A stretch of 64,000 nt of DNA from Achromobacter pulmonis (lineage in GTDB: Bacteria > Pseudomonadota > Gammaproteobacteria > Burkholderiales > Burkholderiaceae_B). The position numbers and the translations under genes are program-made. Every line of letters starts with the position of its first letter. Within the stretch, counting starts at the first letter, position 1. The notes beneath the pieces are model-generated. The model did no database searches and was not told the origin of the DNA. It saw only the letters and a list, made by a program, of their open reading frames with translations. Location: positions 973,985 to 1,037,984 of the forward strand of contig NZ_POQS01000002.1 in the NCBI RefSeq assembly GCF_002885955.2, written 5' to 3'. This document shows, in pieces, positions 51,691 to 60,524 of this stretch.

Positions 51691-53159
51691 GAGGCATACT
51701 TTCCTTCGGCGCCTATGTCCCGCGGCTGCGCCTGCAGCGCGCGGCCATCGTGCGCAGCCACGCCTGGTACGACGCCTCGCTGGCGGCGCATCGCGACGGC
51801 GCCCGGGCCATGTGCAATTTCGACGAGGACGCCGTCACCATGGCGGTGGAAGCCGCGCGCGACTGCCTGGCGGGACTGGACGCGCGCTCGGTGGACGACC
51901 TGATGCTGGCCTCGACCTCGCTGCCCTACGCCAGCCGGCTGAACGCCAGCATCGTCGCGCAGGCCTTGAACCTGGACGAGGACATCGGCGCCGTCGACAT
52001 CGCCGCTTCGCAGCGCGGCGCCACCTCGGCCCTGATGCAGGCGCTGCGCGGCGGCGCCGGACGGCGCGCGCTGGTGACGGCGAGCGACCGCCGCAAGTCC
52101 AAGGCGGCCAGCGCGCAGGAGCTGCTGTACGGCGACGCCGCGGGCGCGGTGCTGGTGGGCGAAGGCGAGGTCGTCGCCGAACCGCTGGCGCTGGTGAGCC
52201 GCACCGTTGACATGGCCGACCACTACCGCGGCGCCGGCTCGGCCACCGACACCTATTGGGAAGAACGCTGGATACGCGAGCAGGGCCACGCCGCGCAGAT
52301 TCCGCAGGCGATCTCCGCGGCGCTGCGCCAGGCCGGGCTCGAACCCGGCCAGGTCGACAAGCTGTGCGTGGCCCTGCCGCAGAAAGGCGCGGCCCAGCGC
52401 ATCGCCAGGCAGGCGGGCATCGCCGCCGATCGCGTGCACGACACGCTGGGCGCGACCGTCGGCAACGCCGGCTGCGCCCACCCGCTGCTGATGCTGGCGC
52501 ATGCGCTGGGCGCGGCCGCGCCCGGACAGGTGCTGGTGCTGGCGGCGTTCGGACAGGGGGTGGACGTGCTGGTGCTGCGCACCACCGCCGCGCTCGCGGC
52601 CCTGCCCCCGCGCCTGGGCGCGCAGGGCTGGCTGGCGCGCGGCAAGGCCGAGGACAACTACATGAAGTTCCTGGTCTTCAACGACCTGCTGACGCTGGAG
52701 CGCGGCATGCGCGCCGAGCAGGACAAGCTGACGCCGCTGTCCGTCGAATACCGCAACCGCAAGGCCGTGCACGGCTTTCTGGGCGGGCGCTGCGCAGCCT
52801 GCGGCACGGCGCAGTGGCCGCGTTCGGAGGTCTGCGTCAACCCTGCCTGCGGCGCGACCGGCGCACAGCAGGAACTGCCGTTCGCCGACACGCCGGCCCG
52901 CATCATGAGCTATACGGCGGACCGCCTGGCCTACACGCCCAATCCCCCGGCCTGCTACGGCATGGTGCAGTTCGAAGGCGGCGGCCGCCTGATGATGGAC
53001 TTCACCGACGTGGACGAAGACGAACTGGCCGTCGGCCTGCCGATGCGCATGAGCTTTCGCATCAAGGCCTGCGACGCCGCGCGCGGCTACACCCGCTATT
53101 TCTGGAAGGCGACGCTCGCCGCTCCGATGGAGAACATGCATGGCAACGGGAATTCGTGA
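51687..53159 (+). CDS. HMG-CoA-synthase-like domain fused to DUF35 Zn-ribbon/OB fold
   Basis: A 490-residue fusion. Residues about 1-330 have the thiolase-fold of HMG-CoA synthase/KAS III; residues about 355-480 are a DUF35 protein with zinc ribbon CAACGTAQ...CVNPACG and an OB fold. Where the synthase Cys should be the sequence reads IAASQRGATSAL (no Cys), and where its His should be it reads CVALPQKGAA; only the Asn in TVGNAGCAHPLL remains. It is thus probably not a condensing enzyme. It overlaps the thiolase gene by 20 bases, recalling archaeal thiolase/DUF35/HMG-CoA-synthase complexes. Confidence 0.8.
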   Translation: MRGILSFGAYVPRLRLQRAAIVRSHAWYDASLAAHRDGARAMCNFDEDAVTMAVEAARDCLAGLDARSVDDLMLASTSLPYASRLNASIVAQALNLDEDIGAVDIAASQRGATSALMQALRGGAGRRALVTASDRRKSKAASAQELLYGDAAGAVLVGEGEVVAEPLALVSRTVDMADHYRGAGSATDTYWEERWIREQGHAAQIPQAISAALRQAGLEPGQVDKLCVALPQKGAAQRIARQAGIAADRVHDTLGATVGNAGCAHPLLMLAHALGAAAPGQVLVLAAFGQGVDVLVLRTTAALAALPPRLGAQGWLARGKAEDNYMKFLVFNDLLTLERGMRAEQDKLTPLSVEYRNRKAVHGFLGGRCAACGTAQWPRSEVCVNPACGATGAQQELPFADTPARIMSYTADRLAYTPNPPACYGMVQFEGGGRLMMDFTDVDEDELAVGLPMRMSFRIKACDAARGYTRYFWKATLAAPMENMHGNGNS

Positions 53160-54345
53160 CAAGGTGGTGATCCTGGGCATGGGCTGCTCGCGCTTCGGCG
53201 AGCGCTGGGACTGCGGCGCCGAGGACCTGGCGGTGGAGGCCTTCGGCGAATGCCTGCGGGACGCCGGCATCGACAAGTCGCAGATCCAGGCCGCATGGCT
53301 GGGAACCGGCATCGAGACCCAGCATCTGGGCAACGGCGGCGTGCCGCTGGGCGTGGCGCTGCGCCTGCCCAACATACCGGTGTCGCGGGTGGAGAATTTC
53401 TGTGCCTCGGGCTCGGAAGCGCTGCGCGGCGCCGCCTACGCGGTGGCCTCGGGCGCCTGCGATTTTGCTTTGGCCTTCGGCGTGGAGAAACTGAAGGACA
53501 CCGGCTACGGCGGCCTGCCGCAGCGTCCGCGCGGCCCGCTCAACGACATCGTCTGGCCCAACATCAGCGCGCCCGGTTCCTTCGCTCAACTGGCCAGCGC
53601 CTACCGCGCCAAGCACGGCATCGACGCGCGCGACCTCAAGCGCGCCATCGCCCACGTGTCGGTCAAGAGCCATGCCAACGCCGGCCGAAATCCCAAGGCG
53701 CACCTGCGCAATCCGATCAGCATGGACGACGTGATCAACGCGCCGATGATCGCCGAGCCGCTGGGCCTGTACGACTGCTGCGGCGTCTCCGACGGCGCCG
53801 CCTGCGCCATCCTGACCACGCCCGACATCGCGCGCGGCCTGGGCAAGCGCGACCTGGTCGCCATCAAGGCCCTGCAGCTGGCGGTGTCCAGCGGCAGCGA
53901 GGCCGGCCACGACAGTTGGGACGGCAGCTACTTCCAGACCACGCGGGTGGCCTCGGCGCGCGCCTATGAAGAGGCCGGCATCGCGCGGCCGCGCGAGCAG
54001 ATCGACCTGCTGGAGGTGCACGACTGCTTTTCCATCACCGAGCTGGTGACGATGGAGGACATGCACATCTCGCCCGAGGGCCGCGGCCCGCACGACGTGC
54101 TCGACGGCTTCTACGACGCCGACGGCGTCATTCCCTGCCAGATAGACGGCGGCCTGAAGTGCTTCGGCCACCCCATCGGCGCGACCGGGCTGCGCATGGC
54201 CTACGAGATGTACCTGCAGATGCAGGGACGCGCCGGCGAGCGCCAGCGCGCCGACGACCCCGCCATCGGCGTGATCCACAACCTGGGCGGCTTTCCGTGG
54301 CAGAACGTGTGCAGCGTTTCCGTGCTGGGCAGGTACGGCGCCTGA
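53140..54345 (+). CDS. SCP-x-type thiolase
   Basis: A 401-residue thiolase of the lipid-transfer-protein branch. Active Cys in VENFCASGSEAL (about 88), HDCFSI (about 294) and CFGHPIGATG (about 345). Members often need a DUF35 partner, here encoded by the overlapping preceding gene. It should split a 3-ketoacyl-CoA, possibly a branched or aryl one. The start at 53140 lies inside the preceding gene, with GGAG nearby. Confidence 0.9.
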   Translation: MATGIRDKVVILGMGCSRFGERWDCGAEDLAVEAFGECLRDAGIDKSQIQAAWLGTGIETQHLGNGGVPLGVALRLPNIPVSRVENFCASGSEALRGAAYAVASGACDFALAFGVEKLKDTGYGGLPQRPRGPLNDIVWPNISAPGSFAQLASAYRAKHGIDARDLKRAIAHVSVKSHANAGRNPKAHLRNPISMDDVINAPMIAEPLGLYDCCGVSDGAACAILTTPDIARGLGKRDLVAIKALQLAVSSGSEAGHDSWDGSYFQTTRVASARAYEEAGIARPREQIDLLEVHDCFSITELVTMEDMHISPEGRGPHDVLDGFYDADGVIPCQIDGGLKCFGHPIGATGLRMAYEMYLQMQGRAGERQRADDPAIGVIHNLGGFPWQNVCSVSVLGRYGA

Positions 54346-54382
54346 AGCGCGCCCCCAAACGAGTCGGAGAGGAGAAAACAAC

Positions 54383-55540
54383 GTGTTGATGGATGAATAC
54401 CAATCGCCGTGGCGCACGCACGAGGTCGCGCAGTTCCAGGAGACCGCGCGCCGCTACTGGAACGCCGAACTGCTGCCGCACGTGCCGGCCTGGGAGGCGC
54501 AGGGCCATATCGACCGCGAGGTCTGGAATCGCCTGGGAGAGATGGGCTTTCTGCTGGCCGACCTGCCGTCGGAATACGGCGGCGGCGACGGCGATTACGC
54601 GCACCTGGCGGCGCTGGTGGAGGTCAGCGCCGAATGCGGTTTCGGCCCCGGCTTCGGGCCGCACTACATCGTCGGCCACTATCTGCATCATTACGGCAGC
54701 GAAGAGCAGAAGCGCCGCTGGCTGCCGGGCATGGCCAGCGGCGAGATCGTCGCCTCCATCGGCATGACCGAACCCGGCGCCGGCTCCGACCTGCAGGGCA
54801 TCAAGACGCGCGCGCGGCGCGACGGCGACAGCTACGTGGTCAATGGTTCCAAGACCTTCAACACCAACGGCCATCATGCCGACCTGGTGATGCTGGCGGC
54901 CAAGACCGACGCCAGCCTGGGCGCCAAGGGGGTGTCGCTGCTGATGGTGGAGACGCGCGGCCTGGCGGGCTTTCGCCGCGGCGAACCGCTGGACAAGGTC
55001 GGGCTCAAGGCGCAGGACACGGTGGAACTGTTCTTCGACGAGGTCCGGGTGCCCGCGGCCAACCTGCTGGGCGCCGGCGAGGGCCAGGGCTTCGCGCAGA
55101 TGATGGCGCAGCTGCCTTACGAGCGCCTGCTCATCGGCATACGCGCGGTCGGCAGCATCGAACGCGCGCTGCGCCTGACGCTGGAGCACGTGCAGCAGCG
55201 CCAGGCCTTCGGCCAGCCGCTGTTCAAGCTGCAGAACACCCGCTTCGAGCTGGCGGAGATGAAGACCGAGGCGGCGCTGGCGCGCGTGTTCATCGACCAA
55301 TGCATCGCCTGGCAGCAGGAGGGACGGCTGGACGCCGCCACCGCCGCCATGGCGAAATGGTGGGGCACGCAGAAGGAATGCGAGACGGTCGACCGCTGCC
55401 TGCAGCTTTTCGGCGGCTACGGCTTCATGCGCGAATACCCGATCGCGCGCATGTACATGGATTCGCGCGGCCAGAAGATCTACGGCGGCGCCAACGAGGT
55501 GATGAAGGAAATCATCGCCCGCCAGCTGGCCCCGCGATGA
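54383..55540 (+). CDS. Acyl-CoA dehydrogenase
   Basis: A 385-residue flavoenzyme. The middle domain reads VASIGMTEPGAGSDLQGIKTRA and the C-terminal domain contains CLQLFGGYGFMREYPIARMYMDSRGQKIYGGANEVMKEII; the catalytic Glu of the short-chain group is in YGGANEV. It provides the oxidation step of the operon. The GTG at 54383 fits the GGAG ribosome-binding site better than the ATG at 54389. The stop overlaps an in-frame ATG of the next gene. Confidence 0.92.
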   Translation: MLMDEYQSPWRTHEVAQFQETARRYWNAELLPHVPAWEAQGHIDREVWNRLGEMGFLLADLPSEYGGGDGDYAHLAALVEVSAECGFGPGFGPHYIVGHYLHHYGSEEQKRRWLPGMASGEIVASIGMTEPGAGSDLQGIKTRARRDGDSYVVNGSKTFNTNGHHADLVMLAAKTDASLGAKGVSLLMVETRGLAGFRRGEPLDKVGLKAQDTVELFFDEVRVPAANLLGAGEGQGFAQMMAQLPYERLLIGIRAVGSIERALRLTLEHVQQRQAFGQPLFKLQNTRFELAEMKTEAALARVFIDQCIAWQQEGRLDAATAAMAKWWGTQKECETVDRCLQLFGGYGFMREYPIARMYMDSRGQKIYGGANEVMKEIIARQLAPR

Positions 55541-55554
55541 GGGAGGACACCGCC

Positions 55555-56751
55555 ATGACAGGTCCCCTGGCCGGGCTCAAGGTGCTGGACATCGCCACCG
55601 TCCTCGCCGGCCCTTTCGCCGCCACGCTGCTGGCCGATTACGGCGCCGACGTGCTCAAGCTGGAACTGCCGCGCAAGGGCGACGGCATGCGCGCGTTTCC
55701 GCCGTTCAAGGACGGCAGGAGCATCTGGTGGAAAACCGCCCAGCGCGGCAAGCGCTTCGGCACGCTGGACTTGCGCGTGCCCGACGGCGTGGCGCTGTTC
55801 AAGCAGCTGCTGCCGCAGTTCGACGTGCTGATCGAGAATTTCCGCCCCGGCACGCTGGACCGCTGGGGCCTGACCAAGGAAGTGCTGTGGTCGCTCAGGC
55901 CCAACCTGGTCATCCTGCGCGTGACCGGCTTCGGCCAGTCCGGCCCCTACTCGGAGCGCCCCGGCTTCGCCCGGATCTTCGAGGCCATGGGCGGCCTGAC
56001 CACCGTGACCGGGCATCCCGAGGACGAGCCCATGCACGCGGGCGTGCCGCTGGGCGACTCCATCGGCGGGCTGTTCGGCGCCATCGGCATACTGACCGCC
56101 CTGTGGCCGCGCGCGCGCGATCCCGGCCGCCCGGGCGAGGAGATCGACCTCTCGCTCACCGAATGCATCACGCGGCTGCTGGACTTCATGCCCGGCGTGT
56201 ACCAGCAGCTGGGCACGGTGCCGACCCGCAACGGCAACCGCAGCCCCTACTCCGCGCCCTCGGCCGTCTACCGCACGCGCGACGGCCACTGGGTGTCGAT
56301 GGCGGGTTCCATCGACTCCATGTTCGCCAACAACTGCCGCGCCATCGGCCGTCCCGAACTGGCGCTGGACCCGCGCTTCGCCGACAACGCCAGCCGGGTG
56401 GTGCACGAACAGGAACTCAACCGCGTCTTCATCGAATGGTGCGCGGCCCACGACCTGCAGGACGTGCTGGCCGCCTTCGACCGGGCCAACGGCACGCTGG
56501 CGCCGATCTACACCATAGACCAGGTCGTCAAGGACCCCCACGTGGTGGCGCGCCGCTCCATCGTGGAAGTGCCGGACCGCGACTTCGGCATGCTGCAGAT
56601 GCCCAACGTGGTGCCGCGCTTCACACGCGATCCGACCGAGCCCACGCACGCCGGCGCGGGGCTGGGGCAGGACAACGACGCCATCTACGGCGAGCTGCTG
56701 GGCCTGGCGCCGGACCGCATCGCGCAGCTGCGCACCGACGGCGTGATCTGA
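55555..56751 (+). CDS. Class III CoA-transferase family protein
   Basis: A 398-residue CaiB/BaiF protein: VLDIATVLAGPFAATLLADYGADVLKLELP at the N-terminus, GFGQSGPYSERPGFARIFEAMGG in the middle. The catalytic Asp found in the other three family members of this window (YDD or HDI) is absent: the segment reads GFARIFEAMGG. It may use another residue or another reaction. By context it activates the substrate of the operon. The start at 55555 has GGGAGG; a coupled ATG at 55537 is possible. Confidence 0.87.
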   Translation: MTGPLAGLKVLDIATVLAGPFAATLLADYGADVLKLELPRKGDGMRAFPPFKDGRSIWWKTAQRGKRFGTLDLRVPDGVALFKQLLPQFDVLIENFRPGTLDRWGLTKEVLWSLRPNLVILRVTGFGQSGPYSERPGFARIFEAMGGLTTVTGHPEDEPMHAGVPLGDSIGGLFGAIGILTALWPRARDPGRPGEEIDLSLTECITRLLDFMPGVYQQLGTVPTRNGNRSPYSAPSAVYRTRDGHWVSMAGSIDSMFANNCRAIGRPELALDPRFADNASRVVHEQELNRVFIEWCAAHDLQDVLAAFDRANGTLAPIYTIDQVVKDPHVVARRSIVEVPDRDFGMLQMPNVVPRFTRDPTEPTHAGAGLGQDNDAIYGELLGLAPDRIAQLRTDGVI

Positions 56752-56779
56752 ACGCGCGCCGCGCACAAGGAGACATGAC

Positions 56780-57760
56780 ATGCATCATGCAATCCGCCAC
56801 ACCGCGTTGACGATGGCCGCCGCGGCGGCGCTGGGCCTTGCCGGCGCCGCCGCGGCCGGCGCCTATCCCGAACAGCCGGTGCGGCTGATCGTGGCCTACC
56901 CCGCGGGCGGCGCGGTGGACGGCGCCGCCCGCATCCTGGCCGAACGGCTGGGCGCCGTGTGGGACCAGCCCGTCATCGTGGAGAACCGGCCCGGCGCGTC
57001 CGGGCGCATCGGCGTGGCGCTGGCCGCCAAAAGCCCGCCCAGCTACACGCTGGTGGCCGTCACCAACTCCACCATCAACGAACAGCTGGGCCGCGAGACG
57101 GCCGGCGCGCCGTCGTCGGCGGCCAGCCTGCTGCCGGTCTCCACGCTATTCACCACGCCGGTGGCGCTGCTGGTCAACCGCCAGGCGGTCCCGGCCGACA
57201 CGCTGGCGCAGTACGTCGCGATGGCGCGCGACAAGCCGGGCGCGATCAGTTTCGGCTCCAGCGGGGAAGGCACCACCACGCATTTCTTCGGCGAACTGCT
57301 CAAGCGCGACAAGCAGATCGACATCACCCACGTGCCCTTCGCCGGCGAAGGCCCGAACCTCACCGGGCTGCTGGGCGGCCACGTGGGCAGCGCCTTTCTC
57401 AGCGCCTCGGGCGCCACCAAGGCTGCCCAGACCGGCAAGACGCAGGTGCTGGCCGTGACCACGCCGGGCGGCTCGCCGCTGCTGCCCGGCGTGCCCAGTT
57501 TCGCGCAGCTGGGCGTCGCCGGGCTGGACCGCGACACCTGGGTCGGCCTGTATGCGCCCGCGGGCACGCCGCAGCCGGTGCTGGACCGCGTCGCCCAGGC
57601 GGTATCGGAGGCGCTGTCCTCGCCGGCGGTGCGCGAGCGCTATGCGCAGCTGGGCCTGATCGCGGAAGGCGGCAGTCCGCAGGACCTCGCGCGGCGCATG
57701 GAAGACGACCGCCAGTACTGGACGCAGGCGGTGCAGCGCACGGGGATCTCCTTGCGCTAG
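56780..57760 (+). CDS. Bug/TctC-family periplasmic solute receptor
   Basis: A 326-residue receptor ending the operon 49889-57760. The signal peptide is about 1-27. Family blocks: VRLIVAYPAGGAVDGAARILAERL and VIVENRPGASGRIGVALAAK. It is a candidate for capture of the acid degraded by the operon. AAGGAG precedes the start. Confidence 0.9.
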   Translation: MHHAIRHTALTMAAAAALGLAGAAAAGAYPEQPVRLIVAYPAGGAVDGAARILAERLGAVWDQPVIVENRPGASGRIGVALAAKSPPSYTLVAVTNSTINEQLGRETAGAPSSAASLLPVSTLFTTPVALLVNRQAVPADTLAQYVAMARDKPGAISFGSSGEGTTTHFFGELLKRDKQIDITHVPFAGEGPNLTGLLGGHVGSAFLSASGATKAAQTGKTQVLAVTTPGGSPLLPGVPSFAQLGVAGLDRDTWVGLYAPAGTPQPVLDRVAQAVSEALSSPAVRERYAQLGLIAEGGSPQDLARRMEDDRQYWTQAVQRTGISLR

Positions 57761-57851
57761 TCTCTGAATCGCGTAGTGGAAGTGGTACTCTGGACACAGC
57801 CGGCCGGGCGCCGCGCCGCCCGCCCCTCGGAGCAACCAGGAGGAATCCGCC

Positions 57852-59261
57852 ATGGCCTCCCCGATCCAGAGCCTGATCTGCGCAACACGCAGGCTGTGCG
57901 GCCTCGCCGCGCTGCTGGCGGCGGTCGTGCTCGGCGCCACGGCCGCGATCGCCGCGCCCGCCGCCGACTCGCGCAGCGCCGTGGTGCTGACCCTGGACGG
58001 CATCGTCGGCCCCGCCACGGCGGACTACCTGGTCCGCGGGCTGGCCGCCGCGCGCGAACACAACGCGGCCGCGGTAGTGCTGCGCATCGACACCCCCGGC
58101 GGGCTGGACGCCTCGATGCGCGACATCATCCGCGCGATCCTGGCCTCGCCGGTTCCCGTGATCGCCTACGTGGCGCCCAACGGCGCGCGCGCCGCCAGCG
58201 CCGGCACCTACATTCTTTACGCCAGCCATCTGGCGGCGATGGCGCCGGCCACCAACCTGGGCGCGGCCACGCCGATCTCGCTGGGCGGCAGCCCGCCGCG
58301 TCCGGCCGAGCCGCCCGCCGGCAAGCCTGAGGCGGGCGCCGACAAGGCCCCGCCCCAGCCCGCCCGTGACGCCAGCGAATCCAAGGCCATCAATGACGCC
58401 GTGGCCTACATACGCGCGCTGGCCGCGCTGCGAGGACGCAATGCCGACTGGGCCGAGCAGGCGGTGCGTTCGGCCGCCAGCCTGTCGGCCGGCGAGGCCC
58501 GCGCGCAGAACGTGGTGGACCTGATCGCCGACGACCTGCCCGACCTGCTGGACAAGGCCGACGGGCGCAGCGTGCGGGTCGGCAACAACGAAGTCACGCT
58601 GCACACCCGCGGGCTGGCGCTACAGGAGCGCGAACCCGACTGGCGCACCCGGATACTGAGCGCGATCACCAATCCCAACCTGGCGCTGATGCTGTTGATG
58701 GTGGGCGTCTACGGGCTGATCTTCGAATTCATGAGCCCGGGCGCGCTCTACCCCGGCGTGGTCGGCGCGATCTGCCTGCTGGTGGGCCTGTACGCGCTGT
58801 CGGCGCTGCCGCTGAGCTACGCCGGCGCGGCCCTGGCGCTGCTGGGGATCGTGCTGATGGTGGCCGAGATCTTCACGCCCTCGCTGGGCGCGCTCGGCAT
58901 CGGCGGCGCGGTCTCGTTCGTGCTGGGCGCGCTGCTGCTGGTCGACACCGATACGCCGGCCTACGAGGTCTCGCTGCCGCTGGTGGCCGGCGTGGCCGTG
59001 GCCAGCCTGGGCATGACCTTTCTGATCGGCCGGCTGGCGCTGCGCTCGCGCCGCGCGCCGGTGGTCAGCGGCGTGGACGCGCTGATCGGCCGGCGCGTGC
59101 AGGTCCTGAGCTGGAACGGCGCGCAGGGCTATGTCATGGCCGAGGGCGAACGCTGGCGCGCGCAGGGGCCCGCCGGCCTGGCCGCCGGCGATCCGGTGGT
59201 GATCGAATCCGCGCAGGGGCTGACCCTGCGCGTGCGGGCCGATGCCGGCGCGCCGCATTGA
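57852..59261 (+). CDS. NfeD-family membrane serine protease (ClpP class)
   Basis: A 469-residue protein of the long NfeD type: signal peptide (about 1-35), a ClpP-like protease domain with Ser116 (GARAASAGTY) and Lys178 (SKAINDAVAYI) as the catalytic dyad, four transmembrane helices (about 275-400) and a C-terminal OB fold. Orthologues cleave the C-terminal hydrophobic region of stomatin. The slipin gene follows after 15 bases, the usual pairing in membrane quality control. Confidence 0.92.
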   Translation: MASPIQSLICATRRLCGLAALLAAVVLGATAAIAAPAADSRSAVVLTLDGIVGPATADYLVRGLAAAREHNAAAVVLRIDTPGGLDASMRDIIRAILASPVPVIAYVAPNGARAASAGTYILYASHLAAMAPATNLGAATPISLGGSPPRPAEPPAGKPEAGADKAPPQPARDASESKAINDAVAYIRALAALRGRNADWAEQAVRSAASLSAGEARAQNVVDLIADDLPDLLDKADGRSVRVGNNEVTLHTRGLALQEREPDWRTRILSAITNPNLALMLLMVGVYGLIFEFMSPGALYPGVVGAICLLVGLYALSALPLSYAGAALALLGIVLMVAEIFTPSLGALGIGGAVSFVLGALLLVDTDTPAYEVSLPLVAGVAVASLGMTFLIGRLALRSRRAPVVSGVDALIGRRVQVLSWNGAQGYVMAEGERWRAQGPAGLAAGDPVVIESAQGLTLRVRADAGAPH

Positions 59262-59276
59262 CGACAGGAGTCTGCC

Positions 59277-60059
59277 ATGTTGATGAACCTTGCTTTCTAC
59301 GGTCCCATTCTGGTGCTGGCGCTGGCGCTGTTCGCTGCGTCCGTGCGCATCCTGCGCGAGTACGAGCGCGGCGTGATCTTCACGCTGGGCCGCTTCACCG
59401 GCGTCAAAGGGCCCGGGCTGATCCTGATGATCCCCGTGGTCCAGCAGATGGTGCGGGTGGACCAGCGCGTGGCGGTGTTCGACGTGCCCACCCAGGACGT
59501 GATCTCGCGCGACAACGTCTCGGTCAAGGTCAACGCCGTCATCTACTTCCGCGTCATCGATCCGGAGCGCTCCGTGATCCAGGTGGAGAACTTCCGCCAG
59601 GCCACCAGCGAACTGGCGCAGACCACGCTGCGCTCGGTGCTGGGCAAGCACGACCTGGACGAAATGCTGTCCGAGCGCGACAAGCTCAACAACGACGTAC
59701 AGGAAATCCTGGATTCGCAGACCGACGCCTGGGGCATCAAGGTGGCCAACGTGGAGATCAAGCACATCGACCTGAACGAAGGCATGGTGCGGGTCATCGC
59801 GCGCCAGGCCGAAGCCGAGCGCGAGCGGCGCGCCAAGGTCATCCACGCCGAGGGCGAGGAGCAGGCCGCGCAGATGCTGCTCAACGCCGCGCGCACGCTG
59901 GCGCAGCAGCCGGAGGCCATGCAGCTGCGCTACCTGAGCACGCTGGCCATGATAGGCGCGCAGAACAATTCGACCATCGTGTTTCCCTTCCCCACCGAGC
60001 TGGGGCAGGCGCTCAAGGGCCTGGTCCAACAGGCGCAGGAACGGCAGCCGCCCGCCTGA
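59277..60059 (+). CDS. Slipin (stomatin-like SPFH protein)
   Basis: A 260-residue protein with one N-terminal membrane helix (about 6-24) and an SPFH domain ([21 protein letters not shown] onward), then a coiled coil (about 165-215) for oligomerisation. It forms membrane scaffolds and is a partner and substrate of the NfeD protease upstream. The stop is followed by a 16-bp G/C palindrome at 60074-60089. Confidence 0.93.
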   Translation: MLMNLAFYGPILVLALALFAASVRILREYERGVIFTLGRFTGVKGPGLILMIPVVQQMVRVDQRVAVFDVPTQDVISRDNVSVKVNAVIYFRVIDPERSVIQVENFRQATSELAQTTLRSVLGKHDLDEMLSERDKLNNDVQEILDSQTDAWGIKVANVEIKHIDLNEGMVRVIARQAEAERERRAKVIHAEGEEQAAQMLLNAARTLAQQPEAMQLRYLSTLAMIGAQNNSTIVFPFPTELGQALKGLVQQAQERQPPA

Positions 60060-60073
60060 ATCGGCTAGCATCG

Positions 60074-60089
60074 GGGCGGCCGGCCGCCC
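60074..60089. repeat. 16-bp G/C palindrome after the slipin gene
   Basis: GGGCGGCCGGCCGCCC is perfectly self-complementary with no loop and no T-run. It could end transcripts weakly or stabilise their 3' end, or be chance in a G/C-rich context. Confidence 0.3.
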
Positions 60090-60125
60090 GCGCCGGCCAA
60101 CTTCCACCCAACCAGGAGACCTTCG

Positions 60126-60509
60126 ATGACACGCCGCGCATTTTCCAGTGACCGCACACCGCCGCCGGCCGGCACCTACAGCGTCGCCGTCCAGGCCCAG
60201 GGCCTGGTCTTTCTTTCGGGCCAGACCCCGCGCGACGTCCACAACGTGCGCCACGGCGACAAGCCCTTCGCCGAGCAGGCGCGCATGGCGCTGGACAATC
60301 TCCAGGCGGCGGCCGAGGCGGCCGGCCTGTCGCTGCACGACGCGGTCAAGGTCAACGTGTTCCTGAAGAACCCGGCCGACGCCAAGGAATTCGACGCGAT
60401 CTACGCCGGCTACGTCGGCGATCCTGCGCCGGCCCGCACGCTGACCCAGTCCAACTTCGCCGGCTTCGACATCGAGGTCGACGCCATCCTGGCGGCCCGC
60501 CAGGGCTGA
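60126..60509 (+). CDS. RidA-family protein
   Basis: A 127-residue YjgF/YER057c/UK114 protein. It has the trimer-interface segment LVFLSGQTPRD and the conserved Arg in PAPARTLTQSNFAGFDIEVDAILAA, required for enamine/imine hydrolysis. It probably deaminates reactive 2-aminoacrylate-type intermediates. CCAGGAGA precedes the ATG. It ends 15 bases from the convergent LysR gene. Confidence 0.92.
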   Translation: MTRRAFSSDRTPPPAGTYSVAVQAQGLVFLSGQTPRDVHNVRHGDKPFAEQARMALDNLQAAAEAAGLSLHDAVKVNVFLKNPADAKEFDAIYAGYVGDPAPARTLTQSNFAGFDIEVDAILAARQG

Positions 60510-60524
60510 CCCGCGCCCGCCGCC

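Noticed and set aside
60074..60089. G/C palindrome after the slipin gene as an intrinsic terminator.
   Set aside because: It has no loop and no following T-run, so standard Rho-independent termination is not supported.
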